64,000 bases of DNA. It comes from Natronospirales bacterium. GTDB taxonomy: Bacteria; Pseudomonadota; Gammaproteobacteria; Natronospirales; REEB76. The stretch spans positions 48,438 through 112,437 of the forward strand of contig JAKAXB010000008.1 in NCBI GenBank assembly GCA_021816765.1. Reading direction: 5' to 3'. Below, piece by piece: positions 17,295-26,970 of the stretch; position 1 is the first letter of the stretch; every line of letters starts with the position of its first letter. A model generated the notes under the pieces. The model did no database searches, was not told the origin of the DNA, and worked only from the letters and a program-made list of their open reading frames with translations. Position numbers and translations under genes: made by a program.

Positions 17295-20246
17295 ATGGAA
17301 AAGACCTACGACCCGCAGGCCATCGAACGGCGCTGGTACGACACTTGGGAAAAAAACGGCTGGTTCGCGCCGCGCACCGCGGGCGCTCCTTACTGCATAT
17401 TCCTGCCGCCGCCCAACGTCACCGGCACCCTGCACATGGGTCATGCCTTCCAGCAGACTCTCATGGACGCCCTTATTCGCTATCAGCGCATGCGCGGCAA
17501 GCGCGTGCTGTGGCAGGGCGGCACAGATCATGCCGGTATCGCCACCCAAAAAATCGTCGAGAACCAGTTGGCCGCCGCGGGCAAAACGCGCCACGACTTG
17601 GGACGTGAGCAATTCATAGAACGGGTATGGAAGTGGAAGGCTGAATCCGGTTCGGTCATCACCCGGCAGATGCGCCGGCTGGGTGCGTCGCTGGACTGGT
17701 CGCGGGAACGCTTCACTCTGGACCCGGGCTTGTCCGCCGCCGTGCAGCGCGTGTTCATCGAATGGTACCGGGCGGGGTTGCTTTACCGTGGCAAGCGGCT
17801 GGTACACTGGGACCCGGTACTGCAAACGGCGATCTCCGACCTGGAAGTCAACAACGAGGAGCGCGACGGCCTTCTGTGGTTCATCCACTACCCCGCTGCC
17901 GATGACGGCGAAGGCGTGGTGGTGGCCACCACGCGCCCGGAAACCCTGCTGGGCGACGTGGCCGTGGCCGTGCATCCCGATGATGTACGTTATAAGAAAC
18001 TCATCGGCAAGAAACTCAAGTTACCGCTCACGCGACGCGAGATTCCCGTTATCGCCGATGAATCCGTGAACAAGGAATTTGGCACCGGGGCGGTGAAAAT
18101 TACGCCAGCTCACGATTTTAATGATTATAAAATTTGGGAACATCATGTTGATTCTGGGCTCTTTGACAATCTCTATCAAAGAGGGTTACTTGAAACTCTC
18201 AGCCCGGCCGGCAAAATTGCGCACTCACCAGATTCAAGTGAGGGAGGCGATTGGTGGCCGAGTTACACACAACGACCTGATTTAATAGCACTCAAAGTAC
18301 CGCAATTTGCTGAACTGTTACAACTCATACCGGAAGAATATCAGGGGCTTGATCGCTTCGCGGCGCGTAAACGCATCGTGGGTGATCTGGAGGCACAAGG
18401 CCTGCTGGTGGAGACCAGGAAACACAAACTCACCGTGCCCATCAGCCAACGCTCCGATGCCGTCATCGAACCCATGCTCACGGATCAGTGGTTCCTGGAT
18501 CTCACCCGCGATATGCTGGCCGACGGCCGCCCCGGCGGCCGCAAAGCCATCACCGAACCGGCGTTGAATGCTGTATGCACCGGTGCCATCAAATTCGTGC
18601 CGGAAAACTGGGCAATGACTTACACGCAGTGGTTGGAGAATATCCAGGATTGGTGTGTGAGCCGCCAGCTGTGGTGGGGCCACCGTATTCCCGCCTGGTA
18701 TGACGAAGCTGGTAATATTTTCGTGGGCGAGGATAAAGCCGACGCCGTAAAACATGGATCGGTCAAGCCTGTGGGCACGCTCACACAGGATGAAGATGTG
18801 CTGGACACCTGGTTCAGCTCGGCCCTCTGGCCGTTCTCCACCCTCGGCTGGCCGGGAGATACCAGAGAACGCGCCGCTGAATGGGAAAGGTTCAACACCT
18901 TCCTACCCTCTTCCGTGCTGGTGACCGGCTTCGACATCATCTTCTTCTGGGTAGCGCGCATGGTGATGGCCACAAAATACTTCACCGGGCGCGTGCCGTT
19001 TAAAGAGGTCTACATCAACGCCATCGTGCGGGATTCGGAAGGCCAGAAGATGTCCAAGTCCAAGGGCAATACCATTGACCCGCTGGATCTGATGGATGGC
19101 ATCGAACTGGAAGCTCTGGTCAAAAAGTCCACTGAAAGTCTGCTCATTCCGCAAGTCCGTGAAAAAATAGCCAAGCGCATCCGCCACGATTATCCGGAGG
19201 GCATCCCGGCGGTGGGCGCCGATGCCATGCGCTTCACCTTCGCGGCGCTGGCCACCCACGGCCGCACCATCAATTTCGACCTCAAGCGTTGCGAGGGTTA
19301 CCGCAATTTTTGTACCAAGCTGTGGAACGCGACGCGTTACGTACTCATGAACACCGAGGGATTCACCGCAGACAGGGATCCGCCCTTGCATACCCCTGCC
19401 GAACACTGGATCGTCAACAAGCTCGAACTTCTGGTATATAACATTGAAGAGCACTTCCGGGACTATCGTTTCGATCTGCTGGCCCAGGACCTTTACGAAT
19501 TTACCTGGAACGATTTCTGCGATTGGTTCATCGAACTGTCCAAACCTGCACTGAATGGCTCCGACTATAAAAAAGCGGATTCCACCCGGCATACTCTGCT
19601 ATATGTGCTGGAAACGCTTCTCCGGGCGTTGCACCCCATTATCCCGTTCATCACCGAAGAACTCTGGCAGCAGGTTGCGCCAAAACTCGGCAAACAAGGG
19701 AATTCTATATCGCTGCAACAATTCCCGGGATTTGAGCGGAAAGCCGATCCAGGTATCGCCACCGGCGATATCGTGGCTTTGATAGTGGCAGTCGGCGAAA
19801 TCCGCAAAATACGCAGCGAACATGACGTGCCACCTTCAAAAGCCATCCGCATACTCCTTGAAGAGGGTATTCGTGATCCGCATCTCTTCGACCGCATCGG
19901 ACCGGAACTGGCATTTCTCGCCCGCCTGGAATCCATCCGCAGGCTGACGCCTGGGGAATCCCCGCCACGCGCCGCCACTGTGACTGTTGATGATGCGCGG
20001 CTGCATATTCCATTCGAAGGCCTGATAGATGTGCAGGCGGAACTTGTGCGGCTCGGCAAACAGCGCGACAAATTATGCACTGACCTGCGACGGGTGCGAG
20101 CCAAGCTCGATAATGCTGCTTTCATTGCCCAGGCGCCCGCCACCGTCGTGCAACGCGAACAGACACGTGCGGCGGAACTCAGCCGCAGCCTTGCGGAACT
20201 GGAGAGCCGTTACACCGAACTCGCCGGCCTCACCCGGCGCCCATGA
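17295..20246 (+). CDS. valS: Valyl-tRNA synthetase, with an internal AT-rich segment
   Basis: ValRS charges tRNA-Val. The 983-residue product has class I motifs PPPNVTGTLHMGHAF (HIGH) and GQKMSKSKGN (KMSKS), a CP1 editing domain with ATTRPETLLGD and GTGAVKITPAHDFNDY, and a C-terminal coiled coil. Length is slightly above E. coli (951). Bases 18095-18350 (about residues 267-352) are strikingly AT-rich, and the protein there diverges from the usual sequence between HDFNDY and RFAARK, while both flanks are conserved and GC-rich. The frame is intact throughout. Recombination with a foreign allele is inferred. Confidence 0.97.
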   Translation: MEKTYDPQAIERRWYDTWEKNGWFAPRTAGAPYCIFLPPPNVTGTLHMGHAFQQTLMDALIRYQRMRGKRVLWQGGTDHAGIATQKIVENQLAAAGKTRHDLGREQFIERVWKWKAESGSVITRQMRRLGASLDWSRERFTLDPGLSAAVQRVFIEWYRAGLLYRGKRLVHWDPVLQTAISDLEVNNEERDGLLWFIHYPAADDGEGVVVATTRPETLLGDVAVAVHPDDVRYKKLIGKKLKLPLTRREIPVIADESVNKEFGTGAVKITPAHDFNDYKIWEHHVDSGLFDNLYQRGLLETLSPAGKIAHSPDSSEGGDWWPSYTQRPDLIALKVPQFAELLQLIPEEYQGLDRFAARKRIVGDLEAQGLLVETRKHKLTVPISQRSDAVIEPMLTDQWFLDLTRDMLADGRPGGRKAITEPALNAVCTGAIKFVPENWAMTYTQWLENIQDWCVSRQLWWGHRIPAWYDEAGNIFVGEDKADAVKHGSVKPVGTLTQDEDVLDTWFSSALWPFSTLGWPGDTRERAAEWERFNTFLPSSVLVTGFDIIFFWVARMVMATKYFTGRVPFKEVYINAIVRDSEGQKMSKSKGNTIDPLDLMDGIELEALVKKSTESLLIPQVREKIAKRIRHDYPEGIPAVGADAMRFTFAALATHGRTINFDLKRCEGYRNFCTKLWNATRYVLMNTEGFTADRDPPLHTPAEHWIVNKLELLVYNIEEHFRDYRFDLLAQDLYEFTWNDFCDWFIELSKPALNGSDYKKADSTRHTLLYVLETLLRALHPIIPFITEELWQQVAPKLGKQGNSISLQQFPGFERKADPGIATGDIVALIVAVGEIRKIRSEHDVPPSKAIRILLEEGIRDPHLFDRIGPELAFLARLESIRRLTPGESPPRAATVTVDDARLHIPFEGLIDVQAELVRLGKQRDKLCTDLRRVRAKLDNAAFIAQAPATVVQREQTRAAELSRSLAELESRYTELAGLTRRP

Positions 20247-20273
20247 ATGGTTTCAACCAAAGGAGAGTAATCC

Positions 20274-21422
20274 ATGCTCGCCACCCAGGTAAGACAGAAA
20301 GACGGGGTATTCTATTTCGCGGCCTACACCGTGGAAGACCTGCTCGCCAAAGTGCGTTTCATCAGTCGCTTTTACAGCGAGGGTGAACAAATTGCCCCGG
20401 AAGCGACGCCGGCGACTGATGAAATCGCCGACTTCATCGGTCGCATCGAACGCTCCGACAAAGCCTTCCAGCGGCAATTGTCGCGCGCCAAGGTGAATGC
20501 CCTCAAGAATTTCTACGAGACCGCCGCCAGCCAGCCGCCGATTCCCGGTACAGTGCTGCTGTTCACCGCCGAGCGGCTGCAGTTCGAGCCGATGAAGGGC
20601 TTCGACAACGTCGGCCACCTGCAGGAACCCAAAGGCAAATACCTCATCATTGACGGCCAGCACCGCCTGGCGGCTCTCCACTTCTATAACCAGGATCGCC
20701 CTGAGGAAGCGCGCACCATTCACGTGCCGTGCGTGATCTTCGACGGCAAGAGCGAGGATTTCGCCACTGAGATGTTCGTGATCATCAACTCCACGCCCAC
20801 ACGCATCAACAAAAGCCATCTGGTGGATCTCTACGAGCGGGTCTCCTGGGCGGCGCCCGACAAGAAATTCGCGGCCAAAGTTGTCGAAAAACTCTACTCC
20901 GAGGGCGACAGCCCATTGCGTTACCGCATCAACCGGCTTGGCAGCCGCAGCCAGCGCCAGAAGTGGATACTGCAGGCGGAACTTTTCAACGAACTCAACC
21001 GCTGGGTGAACGCCGAGTGGAAGACGATCGAAAAACGCGGCGCCGGTGAGCGCGAAGTGGAACGTTTCTACCGCGTGGTCCGCGATTTCCTCAGGGCCGC
21101 CGAGCACGCTTGGGGCGAGGCCTGGGGGCACAACAACTACATGATCACCACCTCAGTGACGCTCAAGGCACTGATCCGGGTGTGCGCGGATCTCGCTCCC
21201 CGGGATGCTGCGCCTGAGGACGGACGCCTGGAACGCTGGAAACGGCGGCTCGCCCCGTGGAGTGAGCAGATGCGCGTATTCCGCGTGGACGGTTTTTACG
21301 AGCGCTTCCCCGCCAAGGGCCAGGTGGAACGGGTGGCGCGCATCCACCGGGAACTGCTGCGCTTCGCCGGCATCGAGCCGCGCCCGCGTCCGGCTGGTGG
21401 CAGAAACAGAACCCCGAGCTGA
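20274..21422 (+). CDS. Stand-alone DGQHR-domain protein (DndB/DpdB-like fold)
   Basis: 382 residues with the hallmark LIIDGQHRLAAL (DGQHR at 127-131) and the INSTPTRINKS box about 45 residues later, both shared with DndB and DpdB of DNA-modification systems and with ParB/sulfiredoxin-like nucleotide-binding folds. No dndACDE, dpd or 7-deazaguanine DNA-insertion genes lie nearby. It starts 27 bp after valS behind AAGGAGAG, so it is probably co-transcribed. Function is unknown; a link to DNA modification is only by family. Confidence 0.8.
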   Translation: MLATQVRQKDGVFYFAAYTVEDLLAKVRFISRFYSEGEQIAPEATPATDEIADFIGRIERSDKAFQRQLSRAKVNALKNFYETAASQPPIPGTVLLFTAERLQFEPMKGFDNVGHLQEPKGKYLIIDGQHRLAALHFYNQDRPEEARTIHVPCVIFDGKSEDFATEMFVIINSTPTRINKSHLVDLYERVSWAAPDKKFAAKVVEKLYSEGDSPLRYRINRLGSRSQRQKWILQAELFNELNRWVNAEWKTIEKRGAGEREVERFYRVVRDFLRAAEHAWGEAWGHNNYMITTSVTLKALIRVCADLAPRDAAPEDGRLERWKRRLAPWSEQMRVFRVDGFYERFPAKGQVERVARIHRELLRFAGIEPRPRPAGGRNRTPS

Positions 21423-21574
21423 GAGCAGTTCGCGAAATGCAATTCGCGCGATTATCGGGACAGTCGGACGGCTGGTTTTGGGGCTTGGCACCGGCTGCCC
21501 ATGGCTGCAAGGTCTCACACCTTGCTGTCGTACCCGGCGCGGGGAGCATGCATGGCCATGATTGCTGCGATGGC

Positions 21575-22066
21575 TCAGCTGCCCGCCGGACCGGGCGACT
21601 GATTGACCATCATCACCGCAAGTTTCCAGTCACCGGATTGTTTCTTCCAGATGGAAAGATATTTTCCATAGCTCACGGTCGTCTGGCCGGCGGTGTTGGC
21701 GCCGGTAAGGGCGTAAATGCCCCAAGTGTAACCCAGTCCACCGGAAACATCCGCGCTCTGCGGCGTCCAACTCAGTGTCGTGCCAGCAGGTATGCCGTGC
21801 AGGCTCTGCTCAATGGTGGTCTTGCCCCGCAGGGCCGCGCCGTTCTCGGGCAATAGCAAGGCATCGGCCGCCGCATACTGCCGGAAGGCGGTGGCGAATC
21901 CCTGTTTTACCGAGAGTGTGGAAAACGCGTTATCCGCGCGCATGAGTGATTGAATCGCAGCGGTATTCACATTGTCGCGGCCCTGACAGCCGACCAATAA
22001 GCCCGCCAATACCAAGCTCAGGAAAAATGTGCGTACAGTGTTCACGGTAACCTCCGGATTCCGCAT
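21575..22066 (-). CDS. Lipoprotein with SnoaL/NTF2-like (DUF4440-type) fold
   Basis: 163 residues. The signal sequence ends in a lipobox, LVLAGLLVGC, with Cys near residue 27. The mature part follows the DUF4440/NTF2 pattern: an N-terminal helix (LMRADNAFSTLSVKQG), AFRQYAAADALLLPENG, then strands with SWTPQSADVSGGLGYTWGIY and a final WKKQSGDWKLAVMMVNQSP. Such domains bind small ligands in a cone. No catalytic residues can be assigned. It is convergent with the DGQHR gene and divergent from moxR. Confidence 0.75.
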   Translation of the reverse strand: MRNPEVTVNTVRTFFLSLVLAGLLVGCQGRDNVNTAAIQSLMRADNAFSTLSVKQGFATAFRQYAAADALLLPENGAALRGKTTIEQSLHGIPAGTTLSWTPQSADVSGGLGYTWGIYALTGANTAGQTTVSYGKYLSIWKKQSGDWKLAVMMVNQSPGPAGS

Positions 22067-22127
22067 ATTTTATCCCGTTATGGACGGCCCGGTGGGTTTT
22101 GGCATAAGGTGAACCCAGGAGAAACCC

Positions 22128-23093
22128 ATGCCCAACGATCAGCCGATCCCCATCCGTGAACTCCCGATTCCTGCCCTCGTGCAGAAGGCCGGCAGGGTGA
22201 TCGCCGAGGCAAGCCAAATTATCCTCGGCAAGGAAGTGCAGATCCGTCTGAGTCTGGCATGCCTTATCAGCGGCGGACATCTGCTTATCGAAGACATCCC
22301 CGGCGTGGGCAAAACCACCCTCGCCCAGACCCTGGCGCGGCTGCTGGGGCTATCCTACCAGCGCATCCAGTTCACCAGCGATCTCCTGCCAGCAGATATC
22401 ATCGGCGCCTCCATTTACGAACGGCAAAGCGACGGGTTCCGCTTCCACCCGGGCCCCATCTTTGCGCAACTGGTACTTGCCGACGAAGTAAATCGCGCCA
22501 CCCCCAAAGCCCAGAGCGCCCTTCTGGAAGCCATGGAAGAACGGCAAGTGACGGTGGACGGCGTCACCCGCCCCCTGCCCCAGCCGTTCTTCGTCATCGC
22601 CACCCAGAACCCGATGCATCAGGTGGGCACCTTCCCGCTGCCGGAATCGCAATTGGACCGCTTCCTGATGCGCATTGATCTGGGCTATCCCGGTGAGCAG
22701 GCGGAACGGGATCTGCTGCGGGGGCGCAACCGGCGTGAACTGCTGCATGCCCTGCAGGCCGCATTGAATGCCCAGGAATTGCTGGCGCTGCGGGCGGCCG
22801 CCTTCAAACTGCATGTGTCCGACGCGTTGCTGGATTACCTGCAGGCAGTGGTGCGCTATACCCGCGAAGCACCGCGTTTCGAGGCCGGACTTTCACCCCG
22901 CGCCGCCATCGCCTTGAAACACGCCGCCCAGGCCTGGGCGCTGCTCATGGGGCATACCGGTGTCGCTCCCGAGGACCTGCAGGCGGTGCTGCCGGGCGTG
23001 GTGGGTCATCGTTTGCGCCTCAAGGCCACGCACGAAAGCAATTCCTCGGCGGCGGTAACCAGGGAACTGCTTGAGGCCGTACCGATTCCCTGA
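22128..23093 (+). CDS. MoxR-family AAA+ ATPase
   Basis: 321 residues. Walker A is DIPGVGKTTLAQTLARLLG, Walker B is VLADEVNRATPKAQSALLEAME, sensor 1 is VIATQNPMHQVGTFPLPESQLDRF, and an arginine-rich LSPRAAIALKHAA follows. MoxR ATPases act as chaperones that activate partner proteins, often with VWA or DUF58 proteins. It is the first gene of a moxR-DUF58-transglutaminase operon with a 3-bp gap to the next gene. Confidence 0.95.
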   Translation: MPNDQPIPIRELPIPALVQKAGRVIAEASQIILGKEVQIRLSLACLISGGHLLIEDIPGVGKTTLAQTLARLLGLSYQRIQFTSDLLPADIIGASIYERQSDGFRFHPGPIFAQLVLADEVNRATPKAQSALLEAMEERQVTVDGVTRPLPQPFFVIATQNPMHQVGTFPLPESQLDRFLMRIDLGYPGEQAERDLLRGRNRRELLHALQAALNAQELLALRAAAFKLHVSDALLDYLQAVVRYTREAPRFEAGLSPRAAIALKHAAQAWALLMGHTGVAPEDLQAVLPGVVGHRLRLKATHESNSSAAVTRELLEAVPIP

Positions 23094-23096
23094 TCC

Positions 23097-24080
23097 ATGT
23101 TACAGGCCGCGCGCATTTACTTCCGTCAGCGGATACAAAACTGGGTGCGTCGTCGTCAGGGACCGGATGGTGACGTCGTCATCCTGGGACAACGGCGCGT
23201 CTATATCCTCCCCACCCGGCAGGGCCTGCTCTACAGCCTCACAGTATTCGTGATGCTGCTGGGCTCCATGAATTATTCCAACAGCATGGGTTTCCTGCTG
23301 ACCTTCGTGCTGACGGGACTCAGCTTCATCGCCATGCACGCCTGCCATGCGAACCTCACGGGATTGGAAATCACCGCCGGCAAAGTGCCGCCGGTATTCG
23401 CCGGCGAGGTGGCACGCTTTCACATACACGTCACCAACGGGGGGCGCAGCCCACGCATCGCCATCACCCTGGGCGCCGAAATCAGCGACACGACTGTCAC
23501 CGGCGATGTGGCCGCCGGCGAACGCGGCAGCGTAGCCGTACCGCTGCCGGCGGAAACGCGCGGCTGGCTGCAACTGCGCCGGCTGGCGGTGGAAAGCACA
23601 TACCCTTTCGCCCTGTTCCGCGCCTGGAGCTGGGTGTACATGGACCTGCGCGCATTGGTTTATCCAAAACCGGCAGCGGCGGCGCCACCCCTGCCGCCGC
23701 CCTTGGGCGGACGAGGTGGTGATCGGCACGCGGAGCAGAGCGAGGAAGATTTCAGCGGACTGCGCAGTTATCGGCCCGGCGACTCGCCACGGCACATAGC
23801 TTGGCGAGCCTCGGCGCGCGCGCAGATACTTCTCACCAAACAGTTCAGCGGCACCGGCGCGGAGAACCGCCGCCTGGATTGGAACGCATTGACGGGATTG
23901 GGCCAGGAAGAACGCCTGTCGGTGTTGTGCCGTTGGGTACTCACGGCCCACGCACAGAATCTGACTTATGCTCTCAGCTTGCCGGGCCGTGAAATTCCAG
24001 CTGGCTGCGGCGATGTGCATCGCGACCATTGTCTTAAAGTCCTTGCCCTGTTCGGCACGTCTGACGGCAACAGCCCATGA
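23097..24080 (+). CDS. DUF58 membrane protein of the MoxR operon
   Basis: 327 residues with two adjacent N-terminal membrane helices (about 38-80), a beta-rich middle (residues 85-185), and the DUF58 signature EEDFSGLRSYRPGDSPRHIAW, followed by WRASARAQILLTKQF. DUF58 proteins are the usual partner of MoxR. A Pro/Gly-rich stretch precedes the signature. The stop overlaps the transglutaminase start by four bases (ATGA). Confidence 0.92.
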   Translation: MLQAARIYFRQRIQNWVRRRQGPDGDVVILGQRRVYILPTRQGLLYSLTVFVMLLGSMNYSNSMGFLLTFVLTGLSFIAMHACHANLTGLEITAGKVPPVFAGEVARFHIHVTNGGRSPRIAITLGAEISDTTVTGDVAAGERGSVAVPLPAETRGWLQLRRLAVESTYPFALFRAWSWVYMDLRALVYPKPAAAAPPLPPPLGGRGGDRHAEQSEEDFSGLRSYRPGDSPRHIAWRASARAQILLTKQFSGTGAENRRLDWNALTGLGQEERLSVLCRWVLTAHAQNLTYALSLPGREIPAGCGDVHRDHCLKVLALFGTSDGNSP

Positions 24081-26047
24081 ACGCGGTACGGCCGGCGGAT
24101 TTCGACGCACACCTGGAACGCACGCGGCTGCTTTGGACCTTGGCGGCCATGCTGGTAATGATCCTTCCGCATGCGCTGCATCTCGCGCCCTGGATAATCC
24201 TCGCGGCGGCACTTGTTGCACTATGGCGGCTGGCGGTCGCCTACCGCGGCTGGCCGCTGTTTAATCGCTTTACGCGCATCGGCTTCGGCTTGCTGGCCTT
24301 CCTCGGGGTGTTCGCCACTTACCACACCCTCAACGGGCCGGAAGCGGGCACCGCGCTGCTTATCCTGCTGGCAACCCTGAAGCTCATGGAAGCCAGGGGC
24401 TTGCGCGATTATTTTCTGGCGCTGGTGATCGCACTGTTCATCGGCATCGCCAATTTTCTGTATGACCAGAGCATTCCACTGGCGATTTACATGATTCCGG
24501 CCGTGTGGCTGGCCACTACCGCGCTGCTTAACGTGGCGCATCCTGACACGAGCCGCACAACGCTCACCTCCCTGAAAACCACGGCACGCATGCTGCTCCC
24601 CGCCCTGCCCATCGCGCTGGTATTGTTTCTGCTGTTTCCACGCATACCCGGCCCCTTGTGGGGAGTGACACTGCCGCAGAATTCCGCCATCACCGGCTTG
24701 TCCACGCAAATGTCGCCGGACAGCATCAGCCGCCTGGCACAGTCCGACACCATCGCCTTCCAGGTAAAATTCCTGAGCCCCGCACCATCGCGTTCACAAC
24801 TTTATTGGCGCGCCATGGTTTTGCATGACTACAACGATGGGACCTGGAGCATCGGCAACGCCTTGTGGCCCAACAATGAAACACTTGTCACACACGGCGC
24901 ATCGGTGCACTATGAAATGACTCTCGAACCCAACAACCTGCGGGTTCTGTACGCCCTCGACCTGCCGGTGCGGGCTCCCAAAAACACCTACCTGACCGCC
25001 GACTACGCACTGGTCACGCAACAGCCCGTCACAGAGCGCAGGTTGTATGCGGTCACGTCTTACACGAATTACAGTTATGGTGCGGACACGCCAAGCTGGA
25101 TATTGCGCCGCGACCTCAGATTGCCACAGGGTGATGATCCGCGTGCGCGCAGACTCGCGCGGCAATGGCAGGCAACTGCCGGTTCACCTGAACAAGTGGT
25201 GCAGGATGCGTTGCGCATGTTTCATGTACAGCCGTTCGTGTACACCCTGCAACCCGGCGTGCTCGCCGGCCCAAACCGTATTGACAAATTCCTGTTCGAT
25301 ACGCATCGCGGCTTCTGCGAGCACTACGCCAGCGCTTTCGTGTTTCTGATGCGCGCCGCCGGCATTCCCGCTCATGTGGTAATCGGTTATCAGGGCGGCA
25401 GCGTCAATCCGCTGGATGGCTATTACATCGTGCGACAGGACGATGCCCACGCCTGGGCGGAAGTGTGGTTCGCGGGCCGCGGCTGGGTGCGTGTGGACCC
25501 CACCGCCGCCGTGGACCCGGCGCGTGTGGAGGAAGGGCTGGCCGCGGCGCTGCCGGCCGGCGAAGTGCCCGGTTATTTCTTCAGGTCGCACCCCTGGCTC
25601 GGCAACATGCGCAACATCTGGGACGCGGTCAATAACGGCTGGAACCAGTGGGTACTGGCTTACGGTCCGGAATTGCAAAAGCGCTTCTTCACCCATGTGG
25701 GCCTGGATTACGGCAACTGGCTGCAACTGGCGCTGGTGCTGCTGGTACTCATCGGCGGGATTCTGGTGCTGGTATGGCTGGTGCTGTTGTGGCGACATCG
25801 TGCGCCGCCACCCACTGCCGCGGTGCGCGACTACCGGCGTTTCTGCCGCAAACTCGCCAAGTGTGGCTTGGCACGCCAGCCCCATGAGGGACCGCTGGAT
25901 TACGCCAAACGCGTCAGCTGTTCACGCCCCCATCTGGCGGAGCCGGTGCACGCGATTACATCGTTGTATGTGGAACTGCGCTACAACGGAATGGGCAGCA
26001 CACGGGAATTCAACCGTCTGGTTCGGGCTTTTCGGCCGCAGCAGTGA
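24077..26047 (+). CDS. TgpA-like transmembrane transglutaminase (DUF3488/DUF4129)
   Basis: 656 residues. The first 170 or so form about six membrane helices. A periplasmic transglutaminase core follows, with the Cys of HRGFCEHYASAF, the His of DDAHAWAEVWF and the Asp of RVDPTAA forming the papain-like triad. A single helix near 545-570 and a DUF4129-like C-terminal tail end the protein. TgpA of Pseudomonas aeruginosa has this layout and is essential there. The third gene of the moxR operon; function in the envelope is inferred from the family. Confidence 0.92.
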   Translation: MNAVRPADFDAHLERTRLLWTLAAMLVMILPHALHLAPWIILAAALVALWRLAVAYRGWPLFNRFTRIGFGLLAFLGVFATYHTLNGPEAGTALLILLATLKLMEARGLRDYFLALVIALFIGIANFLYDQSIPLAIYMIPAVWLATTALLNVAHPDTSRTTLTSLKTTARMLLPALPIALVLFLLFPRIPGPLWGVTLPQNSAITGLSTQMSPDSISRLAQSDTIAFQVKFLSPAPSRSQLYWRAMVLHDYNDGTWSIGNALWPNNETLVTHGASVHYEMTLEPNNLRVLYALDLPVRAPKNTYLTADYALVTQQPVTERRLYAVTSYTNYSYGADTPSWILRRDLRLPQGDDPRARRLARQWQATAGSPEQVVQDALRMFHVQPFVYTLQPGVLAGPNRIDKFLFDTHRGFCEHYASAFVFLMRAAGIPAHVVIGYQGGSVNPLDGYYIVRQDDAHAWAEVWFAGRGWVRVDPTAAVDPARVEEGLAAALPAGEVPGYFFRSHPWLGNMRNIWDAVNNGWNQWVLAYGPELQKRFFTHVGLDYGNWLQLALVLLVLIGGILVLVWLVLLWRHRAPPPTAAVRDYRRFCRKLAKCGLARQPHEGPLDYAKRVSCSRPHLAEPVHAITSLYVELRYNGMGSTREFNRLVRAFRPQQ

Positions 26048-26144
26048 TACAACATCATGCCTGGCCTTTTATTACCGCCCCCAGAGATTGCCGGCTGGGA
26101 TTGATATACGAGCCAGCCCCTCCGTCATGTTCTTGTTTTGAATT

Positions 26145-26861
26145 TTAACTGCCTGAGGCAACGCTCGTAACAGTGTAGGTGGTGGGAAAACCGGCGGGCA
26201 CCTTCACCAGATCCCAGTTCCCGCTCTGGGGGTTCCTGGAAAAATTCAGCGGCCAGGAACGGTTGGAATACTGTGTGGATACCAGTGCGCCGGGTATGCT
26301 GACGGATACTGAGGTATCGCTCCAGAAAGTCAGTCCACAGGGCATATGTACCGGGGTGTTATTGGCTGCAGCAGTAATATCCAGGGAGCAGCGCACGCCG
26401 CCGATGTGGAATACCATGCTCGTATAGATATTTGCAGGCGCATTGCTCGTGAGTGTCATATTGGGCGCCGGCGTTGCAAGCGTCCAGTTCTTCGGCATAT
26501 AAATGCCGATATCCGGTACAGCCTTGGCGTCTTCATTATTGGTGCCGGCCGCATTGAGTGACAGTATCTGCGGCCCTTTGGCGGTATTGAAACTGATCTG
26601 GATGATGGCGTGAGGATTGCCCAGAGCATCCTTCTTGTCCTTTACCAGAGTGCACGGCACCCCCACCTCCGGAGGAGTTACACCGTTACCGCGATAAATG
26701 ACATAGCTGCACTGGGTGCCGTTTATCAGAATGTTGGCGCTGTCGGTGTACGAGAACTGCCCCGGCACGCCGATGAGCGCATATGAGGAAACCGACGAAC
26801 TGCAGGCTGCCAGTACCGCCATCAGCACCAAAGGAATCAAACCGAGAGAAAACCGCTGCAT
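26145..26861 (-). CDS. Hypothetical lipoprotein
   Basis: 238 residues from ATG 26861, supported by a GGGAGGG ribosome site. The signal peptide ends LVLMAVLAACSSS with Cys21 as the lipid anchor. The mature protein is beta-strand rich (many N, T, V and S), with four Cys including two around CSYVIYRG and PCTLVKD, which could form disulfides. No known family recognised. It is convergent with the transglutaminase gene and lies next to the UMF1 transporter. Confidence 0.65.
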   Translation of the reverse strand: MQRFSLGLIPLVLMAVLAACSSSVSSYALIGVPGQFSYTDSANILINGTQCSYVIYRGNGVTPPEVGVPCTLVKDKKDALGNPHAIIQISFNTAKGPQILSLNAAGTNNEDAKAVPDIGIYMPKNWTLATPAPNMTLTSNAPANIYTSMVFHIGGVRCSLDITAAANNTPVHMPCGLTFWSDTSVSVSIPGALVSTQYSNRSWPLNFSRNPQSGNWDLVKVPAGFPTTYTVTSVASGS

Positions 26862-26970
26862 AAATCCCTCCCGCATTCTTGCAAGAGCAAATCGCCCTTG
26901 CCGGTAGGCTGATTCTGCCACGTTTGGCGGGTATTGGGGGCCGGCGGACCCGGTCTCGTGCCCGGGCTGC

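Noticed and set aside
20253..21131. A 292-codon minus-strand frame antisense to the DGQHR gene
   Set aside because: The plus strand has an explicit DGQHR domain and ribosome site.
20274..21422. A Dnd or Dpd DNA-modification system
   Set aside because: Only the DGQHR gene is present; none of dndACDE, dpdA or the queuosine-like DNA-insertion genes is nearby. QueG at 3.8 kb belongs to tRNA modification.
21507..21525. gcaaggt/accttgc inverted repeat after the DGQHR gene as a terminator
   Set aside because: Only a 7-bp stem and no T tract.
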